Shown one piece after another: positions 6,028 to 9,013 of a DNA stretch of 9,013 bases. The stretch covers positions 1 through 9,013 of the forward strand of contig CAMZNQ010000040.1 of NCBI GenBank assembly GCA_947313765.1, written 5' to 3'. The position numbers and the translations under genes were made by a program. The notes beneath the pieces were generated by a model. That model ran no database searches and had not been told where the DNA came from. It saw only the letters and a program-made list of their open reading frames with translations. This stretch comes from an uncultured Sulfurovum sp. (lineage in GTDB: Bacteria; Campylobacterota; Campylobacteria; Campylobacterales; Sulfurovaceae). The first letter of the stretch is position 1. Each line of letters begins with the position of its first letter.

Positions 6028-7143
6028 ATGAAAAAAAGAAACAACTTATTAATCACATTGCTACTTCTATTGCCACTATTTATTGATGCACAACAGATAA
6101 CAGATAGAGAGATTGCTAATATTATTAATATATCAGGAAAACAGCGTATGCTTACTCAAAAGATGAGTAAAGAGGCTCTTTTGATAGCAAAAGGGATAGA
6201 TGTTGAAATAAACAAAAAGAGTTTAAAGGAGACTGTGACTCTTTTTGAGACTACTCTTTCTGCTCTTTTAAATGGAGATAAAAATTTAAATCTACCAAAG
6301 ACAGAAGATGAAAAAATTAGAAAAAAGATTAAAAAAGTTGATAATCTATGGAGAGTATTTAAGCCATTTATTAATAAATTTTTAAAAGGTAACCATGACA
6401 GAACATCTCTTAAAGCTATAGAGATTGGTAATATACCTCTTTTATTAACAATGGATTCTGTAGTTAAAATGTATGAACAAAAATATCTTTTAGACTTAGA
6501 AGAGAATAGAGTAATTACAATTAACCTAGCAGGAAAAGAGCGTATGTTGAGCCAAAAAATGACAAAAGAGCTTCTTTTAATATCTCATGATTTAGAATCT
6601 CATACTCATATTAATAGTCTTAAAAAAGATGGTAACTTCTTAAAAAATACACTCATTGGACTTATGGAAGACAGAGAAGCTATGTCTAATCCAACTACTA
6701 AAAAAGAGATTAAAGAGATTGAAAAAATTTGGGATGAGTATCAGTATGCCATAGTAAATACTGAACTATCAAAAGAGGGTCTAGCTGTTTTTAATGAAAA
6801 AGAGAAAAAAATTATAGAAAAAATGACATCTAAACTCATTAGTATAGCAACAAAAATAGATAAAGAACGATATCACATTGAGCTTAAAAAATCTACAAAA
6901 TATTTTGAAGATATACTTGATGGTCTTATTCATGGAAATAAGAGATTAGGGCTTTTAAAAACAGGAAATGATAATATCAACAAAGAACTCTTAACTGTAA
7001 AAAGCTATTGGAATAGATATAAAGAGATAATTATAAATGTAGATATATCTAATCAAGGTCTTAAAAAAGCAATGAAACTTAATCTGCTTATTTTAAAGGC
7101 TATGGATAGAGCAGTTAATCTCTATCAATTAGATGCTTATTAA
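6028..7143 (+). CDS. Secreted protein of repeated PilJ/NarX-like four-helix sensor modules
   Basis: The 371-residue product begins with a signal peptide (MKKRNNLLITLLLLLPLFIDA, cleavage near 21) and has no other membrane helix. The remainder is helical repeats resembling the type IV pili methyl-accepting chemotaxis protein N-terminal domain (PilJ family). The signature GKxRMLxQKM occurs at 37-46 and 169-178. Later helices repeat too: LFETTLSALLNGDKNLNLPK (73-92) matches YFEDILDGLIHGNKRLGLLK (292-311), and MDSVVKMYEQKY (142-153) matches MDRAVNLYQLDA (359-370). The third module has lost the signature helix. The signature resembles the ligand-binding P-box of nitrate sensors NarX/NarQ. There is no kinase, HAMP or chemotaxis output domain, so it would act as a soluble periplasmic binding or partner protein. 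A good ribosome binding site (AAGGG) precedes the ATG. The ligand is unknown. GC is lower than in telA, about 27% in the lines counted. Confidence 0.75.
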   Translation: MKKRNNLLITLLLLLPLFIDAQQITDREIANIINISGKQRMLTQKMSKEALLIAKGIDVEINKKSLKETVTLFETTLSALLNGDKNLNLPKTEDEKIRKKIKKVDNLWRVFKPFINKFLKGNHDRTSLKAIEIGNIPLLLTMDSVVKMYEQKYLLDLEENRVITINLAGKERMLSQKMTKELLLISHDLESHTHINSLKKDGNFLKNTLIGLMEDREAMSNPTTKKEIKEIEKIWDEYQYAIVNTELSKEGLAVFNEKEKKIIEKMTSKLISIATKIDKERYHIELKKSTKYFEDILDGLIHGNKRLGLLKTGNDNINKELLTVKSYWNRYKEIIINVDISNQGLKKAMKLNLLILKAMDRAVNLYQLDAY

Positions 7144-7150
7144 TTTTAAA

Positions 7151-7648
7151 CTATTCCTTGGTTATCTCTTTTAAGAGATTTAAAAAGTTACTCTCATCAA
7201 TATAACCAAAACGCATATCTTGTACAACTTCATCTTTTGAGATAAAAACAAACATTGGACTCATCTGTTCTCTAAGACCCAAAGGAAGAGGTTCTCTATC
7301 TGCATTAATTTGAGTAAAGATGAAATCTTTAGATATAGTATCTTGTATACTATCTTTTGATAATACTAATCTATCCATCTTTTCACAAAATTTACAATTA
7401 TCTAAAACAACCTCTAATAGAATCATCTTTTTTTTATCTTTAGCTTTCTTCAATGCCATATCATAAGGTATTGAAAATCTATTTTTAACGCTATTATCAT
7501 CTATAGCACTATTCAAGTAATCCATATTAATGGAGGATAGAGTCTCTTCTATGATTTTATCATACTGATGACGGTTGTTAGATATATTACTATCTGAGAA
7601 TAGTTGTGAAGATGATAAAATAAATAGTGAAGTTAATATTTTTCTCAT
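7151..7648 (-). CDS. Periplasmic thioredoxin-like protein (SoxW/DsbD-gamma-like fold)
   Basis: The 165-residue product has a probable signal peptide (MRKILTSLFILSSSQLFS) and a thioredoxin-like domain over about residues 58-165. The CxxC redox site is CKFC at 85-88, within LLEVVLDNCKFCEKMDRLVL. The cis-proline position is probably P131 in MSPMFVFIS. The sequence fits small periplasmic thioredoxin-family proteins that reduce or maintain cysteines in exported proteins or cytochrome c biogenesis; the specific partner is unknown. The segment of about 19-57 before the domain is polar and probably disordered. AAGGA (7660-7656) lies 7 bases before the ATG. The gene ends 7 bases from the stop of the convergent PilJ-module gene and starts 55 bases after the DJ-1 gene, so it may share a transcript with DJ-1 or use its own promoter. 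Confidence 0.8.
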   Translation of the reverse strand: MRKILTSLFILSSSQLFSDSNISNNRHQYDKIIEETLSSINMDYLNSAIDDNSVKNRFSIPYDMALKKAKDKKKMILLEVVLDNCKFCEKMDRLVLSKDSIQDTISKDFIFTQINADREPLPLGLREQMSPMFVFISKDEVVQDMRFGYIDESNFLNLLKEITKE

Positions 7649-7659
7649 TATAAAATCCT

Positions 7660-7674
7660 TTACTATAATAGTAA
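7660..7674 (-). promoter_or_regulatory. Hyphenated palindrome directly upstream of the thioredoxin-like gene
   Basis: TTACTA (7660-7665) and TAGTAA (7669-7674) form a perfect 6-bp inverted repeat around TAA, touching the ribosome binding site of the thioredoxin-like gene. A 12-bp palindrome, ATTAATATTAAT, lies just beyond at 7678-7689. These could be regulatory or part of a promoter in the 55-base gap, but AT-rich DNA forms such symmetry readily by chance. Confidence 0.25.
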
Positions 7675-7703
7675 CAGATTAATATTAATAGATAGTAAAT
7701 ATT

Positions 7704-8270
7704 TTATTTACAAAATTCTAATAGCATTCCCTCTTTGACTGCTTCATAACTCTCCACTCCAATTAAACGTTTTACAATCTCTAATCCAAAACATAAAGCT
7801 GTTCCAGGACCTCTTGATGTCATAACATTACCATCTGTAACTACAGATTGGTCATGTCTATAACCTTTATGGTTTACCTCATCAACAGCAGATGGATAAC
7901 AAGTATAATCATCTCCTAAAACATCTGCTCTTTTTAGTGCATAGGCTGCAGCACATATAGAACCAATAATTTTATCTTTTTCTTTAAACTCTTTTAATAA
8001 TCTTTGAACATCTTCATTCTCTGCTAAGGTATATGTATTGTCCCATCCTCCTGCTAGTAGAATCATATCAAAATTTTCACTTCTAACATTTGCTATAGAT
8101 ATATCTGTTTGGATTGTAATTCCATTTGCTCCAAGTACCATATCAATATCTTTATCTCTGTTCATATGAGCTACTCTAACAGTAACTCCTCCTCTTCTTA
8201 AAACATCTATTAAACTAACTGCTTCTACCTCTTCAAAACCTTCTGCTAATGGTAGTAATACACTTGCCAT
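7704..8270 (-). CDS. DJ-1/PfpI family protein (ThiJ/YajL-like)
   Basis: The 188-residue product is a single DJ-1/PfpI domain of normal length with no signal peptide, so it is cytoplasmic. The expected nucleophile is C106 in the elbow GSICAAAYAL, and the partner glutamate is in GFEEVEAVSL (residues 11-20). The backbone glycines of LAGG are at 72-75, and the family's SRGPGTA sequence is at 152-158. ThiJ/YajL/DJ-1 relatives have been linked to oxidative-stress protection, chaperone activity and repair or detoxification of glycated products; the exact activity is debated. The position near Y125 (TCYPSA) holds tyrosine where human DJ-1 has histidine. AAGGAT precedes the ATG at good spacing, and a TATAAT -10 lies on the minus strand at 8304-8299. 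Nearby genes for a peroxidase and a thioredoxin-like protein support a redox-stress setting. Confidence 0.92.
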   Translation of the reverse strand: MASVLLPLAEGFEEVEAVSLIDVLRRGGVTVRVAHMNRDKDIDMVLGANGITIQTDISIANVRSENFDMILLAGGWDNTYTLAENEDVQRLLKEFKEKDKIIGSICAAAYALKRADVLGDDYTCYPSAVDEVNHKGYRHDQSVVTDGNVMTSRGPGTALCFGLEIVKRLIGVESYEAVKEGMLLEFCK

Positions 8271-8298
8271 ATTTTATCCTTTTAAATTCATTTAAAAA

Positions 8299-8304
8299 AT
8301 TATA
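8299..8304 (-). promoter_or_regulatory. -10 element of the DJ-1 gene promoter
   Basis: On the minus strand TATAAT (8304-8299) is a consensus -10 element. Transcription would begin near 8292, about 22 bases before the ATG at 8270. The first copy of the duplicated motif AACTATACTT (8309-8318) lies in the spacer/-35 zone of this promoter, where a bound protein would affect polymerase directly. Confidence 0.5.
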
Positions 8305-8308
8305 TCGA

Positions 8309-8363
8309 AACTATACTTTCATTTAAATGCCTAAGTTATGGGAACTATACTTAAAATTTAAAT
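8309..8363 (+). repeat. Duplicated promoter motif: AACTATACTT followed by ATTTAAAT, two copies
   Basis: AACTATACTT occurs at 8309-8318 and again at 8343-8352, exactly 34 bp apart. Each is followed within a few bases by ATTTAAAT, at 8321-8328 and 8356-8363, 35 bp apart. The spacing is close to three helical turns, so both sites would face roughly the same side of the DNA. The repeat lies between two divergent promoters and is a plausible tandem binding site for one regulator. The sequence identity is seen directly; the role is inferred. Confidence 0.5.
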
Positions 8364-8414
8364 AAGATTTAAATAAAATTTATATAATATTTATACATAT
8401 TTTATGTTTATATA

Positions 8415-8423
8415 TGTTAAAAT
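8415..8423 (+). promoter_or_regulatory. Extended -10 promoter of the sugar transferase gene
   Basis: TGTTAAAAT at 8415-8423 fits TGnTAtaaT and predicts transcription from about 8430, 28 bases before the ATG at 8458. The ribosome binding site AGGAG is at 8444-8448. The region upstream (8356-8414) is almost pure A/T, including runs such as AAATTTATATAATATTTATA, and may be curved or act as an UP-like element. Confidence 0.5.
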
Positions 8424-8457
8424 TTCTCTTTTAAAATAAAAACAGGAGTCTATTAAA

Positions 8458-9013
8458 ATGATAGAACGAAAAACATATGAAAATCCTACGTTTATATATA
8501 GTGATAAAAGTTTTACAGACTTTTTAAAAACAGCAAATTCTATGTTAAAGATTAACTCAAGTATTAAATTTAATTTTATTTCTGATAAAAATATTTTTTT
8601 AGGAATGTTCTATTACTATGGATTTATAATAAAAAATATAGAAAAGAGTCAGACATATATTACATTTAATATCAAAAAAATGAAAAATATAGACAGTAAC
8701 ATAAAAGAGAGAGAGTATAAAAATATAATTAAATTAGCAAGAACAGGAAAAGATGGTAAAAGAATATATGTATATAAATTTAGAACCATGCAACCATATT
8801 CTGAATATCTACAAGATTTTATTGTTGAATATAATGGTTTAAATAGTAATGGAACGATAAAAAATGATTTTAGAATTACAAAACTTGGAAAGTTTTTGCG
8901 AAAATATTGGCTAGATGAACTACCTATGTTAGTAAATCTATTTAAAGGTGAATTGAAAATAATTGGAGTTAGACCATTAAGCGATACAATGTTAAATAGT
9001 TATCCAAAAGAGC
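8458..9013 (+). CDS. Bacterial sugar transferase (initiating glycosyltransferase type), 3' end outside window
   Basis: The frame opens with ATG 9 bases after AGGAG and continues past the window edge after 185 codons. The C-terminal half has sugar transferase landmarks: KFRTM (107-111), then SEYLQDF, FRITKLGKFLRKYWLDELPM (138-157), NLFKGELKIIGVRPLS (160-175). These enzymes transfer a sugar phosphate to undecaprenyl phosphate, or a sugar to a later acceptor, in O-antigen, capsule or exopolysaccharide synthesis. The catalytic core's usual upstream membrane helix is not visible. Residues 1-100 are instead polar, with FNFISDKNIFLGMFYYYGFI (38-57) and a lysine- and isoleucine-rich segment, resembling the subgroup in which YGRLYYCGFEI-like sequence precedes the catalytic part. 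GC is about 22% (120 of 540 bases counted), well below the rest of the window. It probably opens a polysaccharide locus to the right (inference). Confidence 0.85.
   Translation, partial: MIERKTYENPTFIYSDKSFTDFLKTANSMLKINSSIKFNFISDKNIFLGMFYYYGFIIKNIEKSQTYITFNIKKMKNIDSNIKEREYKNIIKLARTGKDGKRIYVYKFRTMQPYSEYLQDFIVEYNGLNSNGTIKNDFRITKLGKFLRKYWLDELPMLVNLFKGELKIIGVRPLSDTMLNSYPKE

Noticed and set aside
7163..7178. Inverted repeat ATCTCTT-TT-AAGAGAT as a terminator at the convergent junction
   Set aside because: It lies within the last codons of the thioredoxin-like gene, has weak AT pairs and a two-base loop too short to form well, and has no proper U-run on either strand.

Overview
The window looks like a piece of chromosome from a low-GC Campylobacterota (epsilonproteobacterial) organism. 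Evidence is the roughly 30-35% GC of most genes, heavy use of AGA for arginine and AAA/GAG codons, short intergenic gaps, AAGGA-type ribosome binding sites, promoters recognisable mainly by their -10 element, and a periplasmic di-heme cytochrome c peroxidase. The genus cannot be settled from sequence inspection alone. No tRNA, rRNA, CRISPR array, insertion sequence or integrase was seen.

Layout. (1) Positions 1-439, minus strand: the N-terminal part of an unrecognised multi-pass membrane protein, with a palindromic operator-like site over its promoter. (2) Positions 577-4883, plus strand: a compact operon. It runs: an extended -10 promoter, an unannotated TTG-started 28-codon hydrophobic mini-gene, XpaC-family membrane protein, TelA (toxic anion resistance family), an SPFH-domain protein with a C-terminal GYF_2 domain, and a membrane-anchored double zinc-ribbon protein. 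Several junctions are abutting or nearly so. (3) Positions 4902-7143, plus strand: a probable second operon encoding di-heme cytochrome c peroxidase and a secreted protein built from PilJ/NarX-like helical sensor modules with no output domain. (4) Positions 7151-8270, minus strand, convergent to the previous operon with a 7-bp gap: a secreted thioredoxin-like protein and a DJ-1/PfpI-family protein. (5) Positions 8271-8457: a divergent promoter region with a duplicated motif. (6) Positions 8458-9013, plus strand: the 5' part of a sugar transferase gene, markedly more AT-rich (about 22% GC counted by eye) than the rest, probably the first gene of a surface-polysaccharide locus.

How the genes may work together. 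The XpaC/TelA/SPFH/zinc-ribbon set resembles known membrane-stress neighbourhoods: TelA-XpaC pairs, and the Bacillus subtilis ydjG/ydjI genes for zinc-ribbon and SPFH proteins near a PspA homologue. A membrane-associated assembly is the best inference: XpaC and the zinc-ribbon protein sit in the membrane, TelA is a helical cytoplasmic partner, and the SPFH protein is a scaffold with a peptide-binding tail. The neighbouring peroxidase, periplasmic thioredoxin-like protein and DJ-1 protein suggest an oxidative or redox theme for the right half. The most interesting items are the in-frame mini-gene before xpaC, the GYF_2 domain bracketed by two copies of PPPLP, the output-less PilJ-module protein beside the peroxidase, and the 34/35-bp duplicated motif in the divergent promoter region.
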